From the NCBI GenBank assembly GCA_903970185.1, contig CAJCIC010000088.1, positions 1 to 36,796 of the forward strand: a stretch of 36,796 nucleotides of DNA, written 5' to 3'. This document shows, in pieces, positions 7,625-15,872 of the stretch (its first letter is position 1; each line of letters opens with the position of its first letter). The position numbers and the translations under genes were made by a program. Below the pieces are notes generated by a model. That model was not told where the DNA came from. It saw only the letters and a program-made list of their open reading frames with translations, and did no database searches. Source of the stretch: Gammaproteobacteria bacterium (GTDB taxonomy: Bacteria > Pseudomonadota > Gammaproteobacteria > Burkholderiales > Burkholderiaceae_D).

Positions 7625-8473
7625 CTAGACTCTGAACACGTAAGAGCCGTTTGGGTCGCGGTCGACGTCCGGCGGGAACGCCGCGTACTTGTCGGCAAAG
7701 TACTGCGCGCGAAGATCTCCGTGACTGGCCAGGTTGAAGGTCACGTATAACGCCTTGCGCGCAGCACGGGTCGTGTTCTGCTTGGACGCGTGCGGCACAT
7801 AACTGTCGAAAAAAATGACGTCTCCAGGTTCTGTGGGCACGGGCTTGAGCGCTACGAGTCCTGCGGCGAGCGGCGTCCATTCTTCACCCATCAGGCCCTC
7901 CCCCAGACGGCGTGGCGCAATCTCGAGACAGCCGTTCTCTGGCGTGGTCGGATCGATCGAGACCATCGCCGTGATAAAAATCGGCGCATATTTGCTCCAG
8001 CCGGCCTGTTGATCCTGGTGCGGCAAAAAACCCGCGCCTCCAGGCATTTTGAAATTGATCTTGTCTTTGAACAGCACCATCTCACCGCCCAGCAGAGCCT
8101 CGGCCCATCGGCGCAGTGCGCCATGCTCGATCACTGCAGCAAAACCGCGGTGAAAGGGACAGAAATTTTCGATGCGCTGGATCAGCCTGTGTTTCGGCTC
8201 GGTCACGCTATTTTCGTGGAAGACCCAGTGTCGCCCTGAGATCTCGGGCGCTCGCGCGAGATCGCCTGACCAATTTGCGAGCTGTTCGATTTCGCTCGCG
8301 CAAAAAAACTTGCGAACGATCAGGAAGCCATCGCGGTTCATCGCCTGCGTTTGCGCATGCGTCGGTGCAAAGACCGGCCCCGGCCCACTGTTTCCGGAGG
8401 GCTTCACCGGTTGCAGATGCCCTACAGAGCCACGCGCAGATAACGCTTGCGAGGCATGTCGTGTCCCACGCAT
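7625..8473 (-). CDS. PhyH-family Fe(II)/2-oxoglutarate dioxygenase, candidate AEP hydroxylase
   Basis: A 282-residue phytanoyl-CoA-dioxygenase-like protein. The iron ligands are visible: His152 and Asp154 in 'PHQDQQAGW' and His228 in 'SYVPHASKQN'. Arg239 ('ARKALYVTFN') is the likely 2-oxoglutarate anchor. The PhyH family includes PhnY, which hydroxylates 2-AEP at the carbon next to phosphorus. The gene is first in the phosphonate cluster, 18 bases before the next gene, so I infer a tailoring hydroxylation of AEP or of the AEP lipid. No PhnZ-like HD-domain oxygenase is nearby, so breakdown is not suggested. The start is uncertain: ATG at 8473 is chosen, the frame is open upstream to a GTG at 8557, and the conserved domain begins only near residue 45 (ATG at 8341). 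Confidence 0.85.
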   Translation of the reverse strand: MRGTRHASQALSARGSVGHLQPVKPSGNSGPGPVFAPTHAQTQAMNRDGFLIVRKFFCASEIEQLANWSGDLARAPEISGRHWVFHENSVTEPKHRLIQRIENFCPFHRGFAAVIEHGALRRWAEALLGGEMVLFKDKINFKMPGGAGFLPHQDQQAGWSKYAPIFITAMVSIDPTTPENGCLEIAPRRLGEGLMGEEWTPLAAGLVALKPVPTEPGDVIFFDSYVPHASKQNTTRAARKALYVTFNLASHGDLRAQYFADKYAAFPPDVDRDPNGSYVFRV

Positions 8474-8802
8474 AGCGGACTCGTAAAAGAGGCTTAGCCC
8501 CGAAATGTCTGCACAGTCTCGCCTGCCGGCGCGAGACGGGTCTGTACGGTAGCGCACACACGAGCAGGATCAAACATCCGCCTGAAGCGCTGGCGTCGGC
8601 TGGCGCGCAACGCCTGGCCCGATGACATGGTCATTGAAGGCTGGCGCAAAGCGCTGAAAACGTGCGACAGCAGACAGACAGCCCAGCCATCAGGGGTCAA
8701 TGTGCTGCTGTGCTCATGCGCCAGCGGGCTGCCCGTGCTTTCAGAAAAACGGGGGCCGGCCAGGCGCACCGTCCATTCGCGTAACAGGCGAGACGGTCCG
8801 CG
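8474..8802. other. Intergenic region upstream of the phosphonate cluster
   Basis: About 330 bases between the dioxygenase start and a weak plus-strand ORF. It should contain the promoter of the phosphonate cluster if the cluster starts at the dioxygenase, but I see no convincing -35/-10 pair, operator or Pho-box-like direct repeat. The 5' extension of the dioxygenase frame reaches 8557. Confidence 0.4.
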
Positions 8803-9234
8803 ATGACGACGCACGGCTGGGTACGGCAAACGCTACTTTTTGGGAATTGCATTGCACCTCTGTATTGTTATTGGTGGCGCACGGTGGACGGCTTGACGAC
8901 CAAGCCGCAAGTAGACCCCGGCCGCCTCAAATTGAGAAGGCGTGCCTCTCGCGCCGGAAATTCTGGCGACCCGCTTGCACCCAAGTCAGAAACGGACGTT
9001 TGGGCTGCGCTTCTTCGCACCGACGCCCAGGCACTGGCGATGGCGCCCTCGCGACTCAAGGCACGGCTTTCCACTGGTGTTCGATACTTCAGTGCGCTGG
9101 GCCGCGTCGTGCCGCTTGACGGTGTCAGGATGGCACAGCGCGAAGTAAAGTCGATCGAAAAGACCCCGTGCGCCGATGAGGTATCCCTCGCCGATCTACG
9201 GGAACGCAAGCGCACGCCACCTGCCGCGCGATAA
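8803..9234 (+). CDS. Weak hypothetical protein
   Basis: A 143-codon ORF starting at ATG without a strong ribosome site, divergent from the phosphonate cluster. Residues about 65-105 (around 'APSRLKARLSTGV') look more protein-like than the rest, which is basic and of low character. I recognise no family. It ends 15 bases before the next hypothetical ORF, so the two could be co-transcribed. It may equally be a chance ORF, because overlapping frames on the other strand are also open in this G+C-rich stretch. Confidence 0.25.
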   Translation: MTTHGWVRQTLLFGNCIAPLYCYWWRTVDGLTTKPQVDPGRLKLRRRASRAGNSGDPLAPKSETDVWAALLRTDAQALAMAPSRLKARLSTGVRYFSALGRVVPLDGVRMAQREVKSIEKTPCADEVSLADLRERKRTPPAAR

Positions 9235-9249
9235 CGGAACTACATCCCC

Positions 9250-9708
9250 ATGTTCCGAGTCGGCGGGTTTTGTCTGGCTGTCCTCGCAGCCGAAGCCATC
9301 TGGATTGCAAAAGAGCCCGATGGCGCAATTTCATGGTGCGTGCTTTTTGCAACCTTGGTTGCCATGATCAAGCTGCTAGGGCCGTCTGACGAATCCGATC
9401 CTCCGGGTCAAGACAATAACAGGCCGCCATTGCGGCCAATCACACGCGCGAAAGCGCCAGGTAGAGCAACAATGACCCGATCCCCCCGACCCGCCACTCC
9501 AACCGAAATAGCCCAGAAGGCTGATGAAGAAGACGGAACATCCGAACTCCATGAATTATCTCCAGCTGATGAGGATCTCGATGAAGCCCGCTCGCTCATG
9601 AGCAAGTTCCAAACCTATATCAGGGATGCCGACCTGCCCTTCGGAAACCATGCGCGTGCGAATAGCGTCGCAGTTGGCAAGAGGCCTGCCAAACTGGCGC
9701 ATTCGTAA
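9250..9708 (+). CDS. Hypothetical membrane-anchored protein with disordered tail
   Basis: A 152-residue ORF. The first 45 residues form two hydrophobic segments ('GGFCLAVLAAEAIWIA' and 'WCVLFATLVAMIKLLG'). The rest is Pro/Arg-rich and then strongly acidic ('KADEEDGTSELHELSPADED'), so likely soluble and disordered. This split between a membrane part and a charged tail is unlike a random ORF, but I recognise no family. A weak ribosome site precedes ATG 9250. It lies between the phosphonate cluster and the dehydrogenase operon, and nothing in the context assigns a job. Confidence 0.4.
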   Translation: MFRVGGFCLAVLAAEAIWIAKEPDGAISWCVLFATLVAMIKLLGPSDESDPPGQDNNRPPLRPITRAKAPGRATMTRSPRPATPTEIAQKADEEDGTSELHELSPADEDLDEARSLMSKFQTYIRDADLPFGNHARANSVAVGKRPAKLAHS

Positions 9709-9778
9709 TCCGTGGCATTTGCGCCTGCGTGTGGCCGGCGCCGAAATTCAATTGCGCGCGTGCGGCCCTTGCGCCTGT

Positions 9779-11176
9779 CTATTTTCGAGCGGGCCGGCGT
9801 GTGAAGCTTCGCGCGACTTTCCAGGCGAGCAGAAACAGCCCAAGGACCAGGATGACGATTGCGGCGATCACAAGCGGCCCGGCATAGCGAATAAGCCAGG
9901 GCGTGGCGGATTTGCCTGCGAGGATCCCCGCCACGTCGGCATCGGTTAGGACACTCCCCACGCCACCAAACTCGGTGCGCACGAAATTGGCAAGAGAAGC
10001 GATCTGGCCGTCGTCCAGGTCGGAGCGAAACGGCGGCATGAACGTGTGCCGGGCACCGACGGTGCGATCGACGCCGTGCGCAATCACCTGTACCAGGGTC
10101 GCTGCGTTTGCGGTGCTATCGCTATCGATCAAATGCAGCGACGGATGCACGAGCCCTGCCGATCCATTGCCATCGGCGCCGTGGCACGACGCACAGGCGC
10201 TCTGGTAGAGCACGTCGCCTTGCCGCGTACCGTGACCCAACTGGGTTTGCCAGGCCGACAGCTCGGTCGGCTGCTCGATCGCAGCAATGTCAAGCGGTGA
10301 GACCGTCACCGTGGCAGCTCGAAGCAGCTTCGGCGAAACCATCTTCGGCACGGCGCGCAGGTAGGCCACAATGGCGTCGATATCACCTGGCACAAGCTTG
10401 CTCAGGCTGCGCGACACGACAGTAGCCATCTCACCTGCAGCCACGCCCAGATCGGAGTGGCCCGTGGCCAGAAACGTTGCCAGCTTCTTGTCGCTCCAGC
10501 CACCGATGCCGGTCGCGTCGGCAGTAATGTTGGGCGCCCACCAGCCAGCGACCATCGCCCCGGCGAGGTGCCGGTCGGCGCGTTCCTGCATCATCGTGCC
10601 CCTGGGCGAATGGCACGCCGAACAGTGACCCAGGGTCTCGACCAGCAGCCTGCCGCGCAACTGCTGCTCACCGTGGACCGTCGCTGCGCCAGTTGGCTTG
10701 CCCTCGGTCAGGAACAGCAAGTCCCACGGTGCCATTGCGGCGCGGATGAATGGAAAAGGAAGGTCGTTGGCCAAAGGCCGGTTCGAGACCGCCTTCACGC
10801 CGAGCATGAAATAGGAATAGAGGGCCTGGACCTCGATGTCGCTTAGCCCCGTGTAAGACGTATAGGGCATGGCAGGATATAGATGTCCTTCAGGCGCGCG
10901 CCCCTTTCGCAGTGCGTCTGAGAACTGCCCGAGCGACCACGAGCCGATTCCGGTTGCGCGATCGGGGGTGATGTTACTGGCGTGGATAGCACCGATCGGC
11001 GTGGCCACTGGCTCACCGCCTTTGAACGATTCGCCATGACAGCCGGCACAATCGCCCGCCACTGCCAGATAACGACCTTGCTCGACTAGAGCGGGTTGGG
11101 CACCGGCGGGCTGTGCTGCTGCGGGCAGCGCCAACTGGCCAAGCACAAGCGCTGCGACAAGCCTCGCGCTTCTCAC
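9779..11176 (-). CDS. Triheme cytochrome c subunit of membrane-bound sugar/alcohol dehydrogenase
   Basis: 465 residues: an N-terminal signal peptide, three c-type heme motifs (CAGCH 43-47, CSACH 185-189, CASCH 328-332) and one C-terminal membrane span (about 428-453) followed by basic residues. This is the layout of the cytochrome subunit of gluconate, fructose and sorbitol dehydrogenases and of the FAD glucose dehydrogenase of Burkholderia. It passes electrons from the periplasmic flavoprotein to ubiquinone or a terminal oxidase. The start is GTG at 11176 with AAGGAGG 7 bases upstream, just past the stop of the GMC subunit at 11179. The gene order small subunit, flavoprotein, cytochrome supports one complex. 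Confidence 0.92.
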   Translation of the reverse strand: MRSARLVAALVLGQLALPAAAQPAGAQPALVEQGRYLAVAGDCAGCHGESFKGGEPVATPIGAIHASNITPDRATGIGSWSLGQFSDALRKGRAPEGHLYPAMPYTSYTGLSDIEVQALYSYFMLGVKAVSNRPLANDLPFPFIRAAMAPWDLLFLTEGKPTGAATVHGEQQLRGRLLVETLGHCSACHSPRGTMMQERADRHLAGAMVAGWWAPNITADATGIGGWSDKKLATFLATGHSDLGVAAGEMATVVSRSLSKLVPGDIDAIVAYLRAVPKMVSPKLLRAATVTVSPLDIAAIEQPTELSAWQTQLGHGTRQGDVLYQSACASCHGADGNGSAGLVHPSLHLIDSDSTANAATLVQVIAHGVDRTVGARHTFMPPFRSDLDDGQIASLANFVRTEFGGVGSVLTDADVAGILAGKSATPWLIRYAGPLVIAAIVILVLGLFLLAWKVARSFTRRPARK

Positions 11177-11178
11177 GC

Positions 11179-12774
11179 TCAGACCTCCTTCGCGATATGG
11201 CGGCCAGCGCGGATTGCCAGGGCCATGCCGGTCAGTGTCGGGTTGACGCAGGAGACCGACGGGAAGACACCGGTGGTGACGAGGAACAGGTTGTCGTGGC
11301 CGTAACAGCGCAGGTCTTTGTCAACCACGGAATCTGAAGGATCAGATCCCATGATCACCGTGCCCATGATGTGGTGCTGGTTGTACCAGTGCGCACCTGG
11401 CAGTTCCTGCGGCACAGCATTCATGGCCTGCAGCCAGTTCGAATAGTCGTCGATGGTGCGCGGCAAAGCCGATTTGGCGTAGTCCTTTAGCCGGTAGTGC
11501 ACGCGAATGCCCGGCTGGCCGAGGCTGTCTCTGAAAGACGGGTTGACGCTCATGCTGTTCGAAGGATCAGGCAGATCCTCCAGTAGCAACTGGATTGCCA
11601 TGTACTGCGAAGCGCGTCGGCGCAGCTCGTCGTCCAAGCTCGCGCCGATCCGATTGCCCTCCTTGAAAAGCGCGACGGCCATGGCAGGGGCGGCGTTATG
11701 GTTCATGAACTGGTAGAAGCCTCCCGACACTTTCGAGCGGTCGCTGCGCAGGCGATGCTGAAGATTCGCCCCATGCAAATACTGTCCGCGACCGAGCCAC
11801 AGCGGCTCGTCAGCGAAAAAGCCCATCGACAGCGTCGGATGCATCATCAGATTTTTGCCCACCATACCGGAGCGGTTGGCAAGGCCGTTCATCAAAAGCA
11901 GCTTTGGCGTCTCAAAGCCGTGTGCGGCGATCACGTAGGTCCTGGCCGTGAGCCTGCTGCGAAGACCATTCGGATCGAGGAACGACACGGCGATGATCCT
12001 GCCCTGCGCATCGCTTTCAAGTTTGTCGACGACGGCGCCGGTCTTAAGGGTGGCGCCGGCCAGTTGCGCCGCCTCCAAGTCATGCAGTCCGGAGTGCTTG
12101 GCGCCAATCGGGCAGTTCGGATTGCAAACGTTGTTGCCGATGCACGCGGGCCGTCCGGCATACGGCCGGGACAGGCGCACATTGGGCGCGTGATCAACGC
12201 GATAGCCGCGCTCGGCTGCGCGCATCTGGAAGCGCTGCAACGCGTACGGCTTGGCTTCGGGGGGTAGGGGGTAGGGTTTCGAACGCGGCGGATAGGGCGC
12301 GCCCCGGTTCAGGCCGGAGTAGTCGGTCTCGTCAGCGCCATTGACGCCGACCTGATATTCCGCAGCGGTGTAGAACGGTTCGAGTTCGTCATAGCAGATC
12401 GGCCAGTCGCGGCCAATGCCGAACTGCGTGCGCATCTTCATCTCTTCGGGCAGCAGCCGCCACGCCACGCCGGTCCAGTGGCGGGAAGTTCCGCCTGCAA
12501 CGCGCAGCGTGCCGGGCACCCAGCCGACATCCGCGTCAAAGTCGAGATAGCCCGGCGTATAGGAATTGGGGGCGTAGGGAATGTCACCAAATGGCGCGTT
12601 GAGATTGCCCTTGCGCGCGCTGGTGCGAAAGTTCTCGGTAATTTTCCAGTCGGGAACCATCGGCCCGGCCTCAAGGATAACGACCGTCTTCCCAGCCCTG
12701 GCGAGTTCGAGCGCGGCAAGCGAGCCCAGCGATCCCGAACCCACGACGATGACATCGGCATCATAAACGGCCAT
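11179..12774 (-). CDS. GMC-family FAD dehydrogenase large subunit
   Basis: A 531-residue GMC oxidoreductase. The FAD Rossmann motif is 'VVGSGSLGSLAALELA' (11-26) with the ribose-binding Glu in 'VVILEAG'. The active-site His pair 467/468 lies in 'WYNQHHIMGT', and Asn511 lies in 'SCVNPTLTG'. Cys211, Cys217 and Cys221 (C-x5-C-x3-C) match the spacing of the 3Fe-4S ligands in the catalytic subunit of Burkholderia FAD glucose dehydrogenase. It oxidises a sugar, polyol or sugar acid in the periplasm. There is no signal peptide, which is usual: export is by hitchhiking on the Tat-exported small subunit. The substrate cannot be read from sequence; glucose, sorbitol, gluconate and fructose enzymes all share this layout. 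Confidence 0.92.
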   Translation of the reverse strand: MAVYDADVIVVGSGSLGSLAALELARAGKTVVILEAGPMVPDWKITENFRTSARKGNLNAPFGDIPYAPNSYTPGYLDFDADVGWVPGTLRVAGGTSRHWTGVAWRLLPEEMKMRTQFGIGRDWPICYDELEPFYTAAEYQVGVNGADETDYSGLNRGAPYPPRSKPYPLPPEAKPYALQRFQMRAAERGYRVDHAPNVRLSRPYAGRPACIGNNVCNPNCPIGAKHSGLHDLEAAQLAGATLKTGAVVDKLESDAQGRIIAVSFLDPNGLRSRLTARTYVIAAHGFETPKLLLMNGLANRSGMVGKNLMMHPTLSMGFFADEPLWLGRGQYLHGANLQHRLRSDRSKVSGGFYQFMNHNAAPAMAVALFKEGNRIGASLDDELRRRASQYMAIQLLLEDLPDPSNSMSVNPSFRDSLGQPGIRVHYRLKDYAKSALPRTIDDYSNWLQAMNAVPQELPGAHWYNQHHIMGTVIMGSDPSDSVVDKDLRCYGHDNLFLVTTGVFPSVSCVNPTLTGMALAIRAGRHIAKEV

Positions 12775-12855
12775 GTTTACCCAACTCCCTTCTGCCTCAT
12801 GCGTGCAGGCGATGTGAGCGCGCGTTCAGGCGACGCCGCTCGTCCTTGAAGCGCA

Positions 12856-13542
12856 TCAAGTACTGCCTGGCTTTTCGCGTCGTGCTGCGTCGATGCTGGC
12901 GTGAGGCGCCGTGGCGTACGCCTTCCATTTCGGGTCGGGCGCCATGATGTCAGCGGGGCCGCCCGGATGGAACGTCCACTCCTTGATGCCTTCGGGCATG
13001 GCCGGTGCGTCAACGCCTGGCGGTGCAACGTCCCACCAGCCGGCGTCAGCGCCAGGATAGGTGGGTCGCGGCACCTCGTGCACGATCTTTGTCCAGCTTT
13101 GCGCCTCGAGATAGGTGACGAAGACCGCGTCATCTTTGAGGACGAAATCGGACGGCGTGCCGACGTGGCCCAGGTACCAGGGCTGGGCGATGGCCAATGC
13201 AAACCGAACCTGGCTATCCTTAAGTGCTGACAGCATCTCTTCGCGCGTACCGCCGGTTGCCCGAAAGGACTTGACCAGATCGTCGAGCTGGGCAGCAAAC
13301 TCCGGGATCCTGACCACAAGCAAAGCCATCATCCGCCGTGCGATGCCGGCCGACAGCGTCGTATTGCCCGTGATCACGCGGCTGGCAGTGAGGAAGGCGT
13401 CGTCGGCCTCGAGGGCATGGGTAGCAAGCGGCATGGTCGCGAGCCCCATCGCCGGCACAAGCGTAGCAAGCGCCTGCAGTACGCGTCGCCTCGTGACAGT
13501 CAAGGGTCCTAGCGGCTGCGACGGCTCTGGCATCTGCTTCAT
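12856..13542 (-). CDS. Tat-exported small subunit of sugar dehydrogenase complex
   Basis: 228 residues with a twin-arginine signal ('TVTRRRVLQALATLVPAMG') ending near an Ala-rich site. The mature part matches the FAD-sorbitol-dehydrogenase small-subunit family: 'FLTASRVITGNTTLSAGIA' near the start and 'QPWYLGHVGTPSDFV' in the middle. The subunit is needed for maturation and export of the GMC flavoprotein encoded next. ATG at 13542 is chosen, preceded by AGAGGTG, over a longer frame without family character. It is first in the three-gene operon. The 81-base gap to the large subunit contains a GGGAG ribosome site. Confidence 0.9.
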   Translation of the reverse strand: MKQMPEPSQPLGPLTVTRRRVLQALATLVPAMGLATMPLATHALEADDAFLTASRVITGNTTLSAGIARRMMALLVVRIPEFAAQLDDLVKSFRATGGTREEMLSALKDSQVRFALAIAQPWYLGHVGTPSDFVLKDDAVFVTYLEAQSWTKIVHEVPRPTYPGADAGWWDVAPPGVDAPAMPEGIKEWTFHPGGPADIMAPDPKWKAYATAPHASIDAARREKPGST

Positions 13543-14554
13543 ATCGCTCACCTCTTTTGCACGACCCACATGTTGCCGCGGCTTCGGGCGCGCCTCAGGC
13601 AGTGTGAAAACTGCCAGCGCAGTGGCCTGTACGCCATCGCACACATGCGACGAATCGCTGTACCCAATGCAGGACTCCCGCGACTGAACTCGAAGGCCAC
13701 GCCCACGATGGCAAGCCTCCGTCCCATGTTGTGAAGATGAATGCCCATGGTGCCAGGTCGGTGATCAGCAAGCGACGAGCCAGCATGCGCGCCAACTTCG
13801 CGCGACGCGGGCGGTGGCCGACACTTCAGGCATTTGCGATTTTGTTCGCCGGCCGCGCTGGCACTGCGAAACGAGGATCGCTTGGCGTCAAGAAAAATGT
13901 GCCGACTGCACTTCGATTTTTGAGGTGATGGCTATTTCTGCTGGACTGTAACACCGGTGATCGTCGTCTCGACATCCGGGCGCAGCGTCGAAATCACTCG
14001 CTCACTTTTTCACGCGCTTTTGGTCGTTAGCCTAAATCTGGTGTGCGTGCGATACCGAACAGACCGGCTCAACCGAGAATCGGAAAATTCTCCCGACTAG
14101 TTGCCTTAGCAAGCGACCTCGGGGCGTGTCCGATACGCGAGAGGCGCTGACTGCGCGCGACTAGATGCCGTAAGCGTTGAGAGGAAGTGGTACGAAGAAG
14201 ACTACCGCGGATCGCCGGGCTCGAGTTGTTGCGAGTCCGGCTGATCTGCCCCGGCTGTCCGATTCAGGCCGCTCGCTCTGAAACACTGGCCCGTTCGCAT
14301 CAGCTTCAAACGCATGAGTCCGTCTGCTGGGGCGCCAATGCTCCGGCGCAGCCGGGCAGGTGCGATCGACCCAGTTCCAGTCCTTTTGCGGAGCTCACCC
14401 TGCCCCGATGCGGCAGGAAAGCATGAAGTCTTGGCGCTGTGCGCGGGGACTTCGGAATGACGCTCGGCGCTCTGGAGTCGCTTTCGAACAGTCGCTCTCA
14501 AATGAGAAGCGATTGACCATTGACGATGCGACGTGGGCATCCGAAGGAATTTCG
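13543..14554. other. Long intergenic region between dehydrogenase and efflux operons
   Basis: About 1 kb between divergent operons. Short ORFs exist but none has protein character that I recognise. It presumably holds both promoters. The only structure I can support is a 6-base inverted repeat at 14075-14092. No regulator gene for the efflux operon (TetR, MarR or LysR type) is present here. Confidence 0.5.
14075..14092. promoter_or_regulatory. Inverted repeat, possible operator
   Basis: GAGAAT-6-ATTCTC, a perfect 6-base dyad with a 6-base spacer in the gap upstream of the efflux operon. It could be bound by a dimeric repressor. It lies over 450 bases before the adaptor start, and a dyad of this size can occur by chance. 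Confidence 0.2.
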
Positions 14555-15838
14555 ATGATAGATCGATCGGCGCGAAAAAGACCTGCGCATGCATGGCCGA
14601 AGATTCTTGGGATGCTGTTCGTAGGCATCTTCGCACTCGCTGCGTGCAGCAAGAAACCTCCCCCGCCTCCCCCGCCTCCTGCAGTCTCGTACGTGCAGGT
14701 TGAGCCTGAATCGGTGGAAATCGACACGGACCTGCCCGGCAGGACCACAGCATTTCGTGTCGCCCAGATTGTTCCACAGGTCAATGGCGTGATCTTGAAA
14801 CGGATGTTCATTGAAGGTAGTGACGTCAAGGCGGGCCAACAGCTGTATCAAATTGACCCTGCTCCGTTTGAAGCCGCGCTTGCGAGCGCGCTTGCAACGC
14901 TTGCCAAGGCGGAGGCTACCGCGGTCTCGGCAAGGTTATTGGCGCAACGCTACAAGCCGCTCGCTGACGCCGAAGCGATCAGTCGTCAGGACTACGACAA
15001 TGCTGTCGCGACGCTGGGCTCCGACGAGGCAGATATTGCCAGTGCCAAGGCGGGCGTAGACACCGCGCGCATCAACCTCGTCTACACCAAGGTTCTATCA
15101 CCCATCTCCGGTCGATCGGGGCGATCTTCCGTCACCGAGGGGGCTCTCGTGGTTGCCAATCAGAGTACGGCGCTCGTGACAGTGCAGCAGCTTGACCCGA
15201 TCTACGTCGATGTGACACAGCCAAGCACCTTGCTGCTCCGGCTAAAACGTGAGCTCGCCAACGGGAAGCTGAAGAAAATTGGCGTCAATCAGGCAGAAGT
15301 CAGTCTCAAGCTTGAAGACGACACGCCGTTTGCGCAGTTCGGCGTGTTGAAGTTCTCTGAAGTTTCCGTCGATGAGGGCACCGGTGCAATCACGTTACGC
15401 GCTGAATACCGCAATCCCGACGAGACGCTCTTGCCCGGAATGTTCGTTCATGAGCGGATCAGGGAGGGCAACGATGACCGCGCGTTGATGGTGCCTCAGC
15501 AAGGCGTGACGCATGACCAGCGTGGCCTGCCTACTGCAGAGGTCGTGAACGCCGAAAACAAGGTCGAACTGCGCAAGCTGAAGACTGACCGCGCGATTGG
15601 CGATCAGTGGCTCGTCACCGATGGATTGTCACCGGGCGACAAGGTCATTGTTCTGGGATTGCAAGGCGCCAAGCCTGGCGTGCAAGTCACCGCTACAGAG
15701 ACAACTCTGGCGGCACTGCGTAGCGGCGTCGACCCGGTTGCAGCCCCGGGCGGGGCGGCGGCTGACGCGAAAGCCAAGCCAGAGCCCGCCGATGCCGCCA
15801 AGCCGGCGCAAAAATCTGAGACTGGAAACGCCACCTAA
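14555..15838 (+). CDS. RND efflux periplasmic adaptor (AcrA/MexA type)
   Basis: A 427-residue membrane-fusion protein. It has a lipoprotein signal with a lipobox ending at Cys31 (FALAAC), then eight consecutive prolines (35-42) and the usual lipoyl/hairpin/beta-barrel order: '[19 protein letters not shown]', a coiled hairpin from about residue 110, and a '[10 protein letters not shown]' return strand. It bridges the inner-membrane pump to the outer-membrane channel. ATG at 14555 has GAAGGAA just upstream and places the signal peptide at the N-terminus; longer in-frame starts do not. The C-terminal 40 residues are an Ala/Pro/Lys tail. The pump gene begins 34 bases downstream. Confidence 0.93.
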   Translation: MIDRSARKRPAHAWPKILGMLFVGIFALAACSKKPPPPPPPPAVSYVQVEPESVEIDTDLPGRTTAFRVAQIVPQVNGVILKRMFIEGSDVKAGQQLYQIDPAPFEAALASALATLAKAEATAVSARLLAQRYKPLADAEAISRQDYDNAVATLGSDEADIASAKAGVDTARINLVYTKVLSPISGRSGRSSVTEGALVVANQSTALVTVQQLDPIYVDVTQPSTLLLRLKRELANGKLKKIGVNQAEVSLKLEDDTPFAQFGVLKFSEVSVDEGTGAITLRAEYRNPDETLLPGMFVHERIREGNDDRALMVPQQGVTHDQRGLPTAEVVNAENKVELRKLKTDRAIGDQWLVTDGLSPGDKVIVLGLQGAKPGVQVTATETTLAALRSGVDPVAAPGGAAADAKAKPEPADAAKPAQKSETGNAT

Positions 15839-15872
15839 TTTAGCAGTCGCAGGCATTTCGAGAAGCGTCTTC

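Noticed and set aside
12256..12290. G-rich run inside the GMC dehydrogenase gene as a possible G-quadruplex
   Set aside because: It is explained by Pro/Tyr codons of the coding strand and is not in a regulatory position.
15597..15872. N-terminal extension of the RND pump frame
   Set aside because: It overlaps the adaptor gene; the pump family starts at MSNFFINRP, which is ATG 15873.
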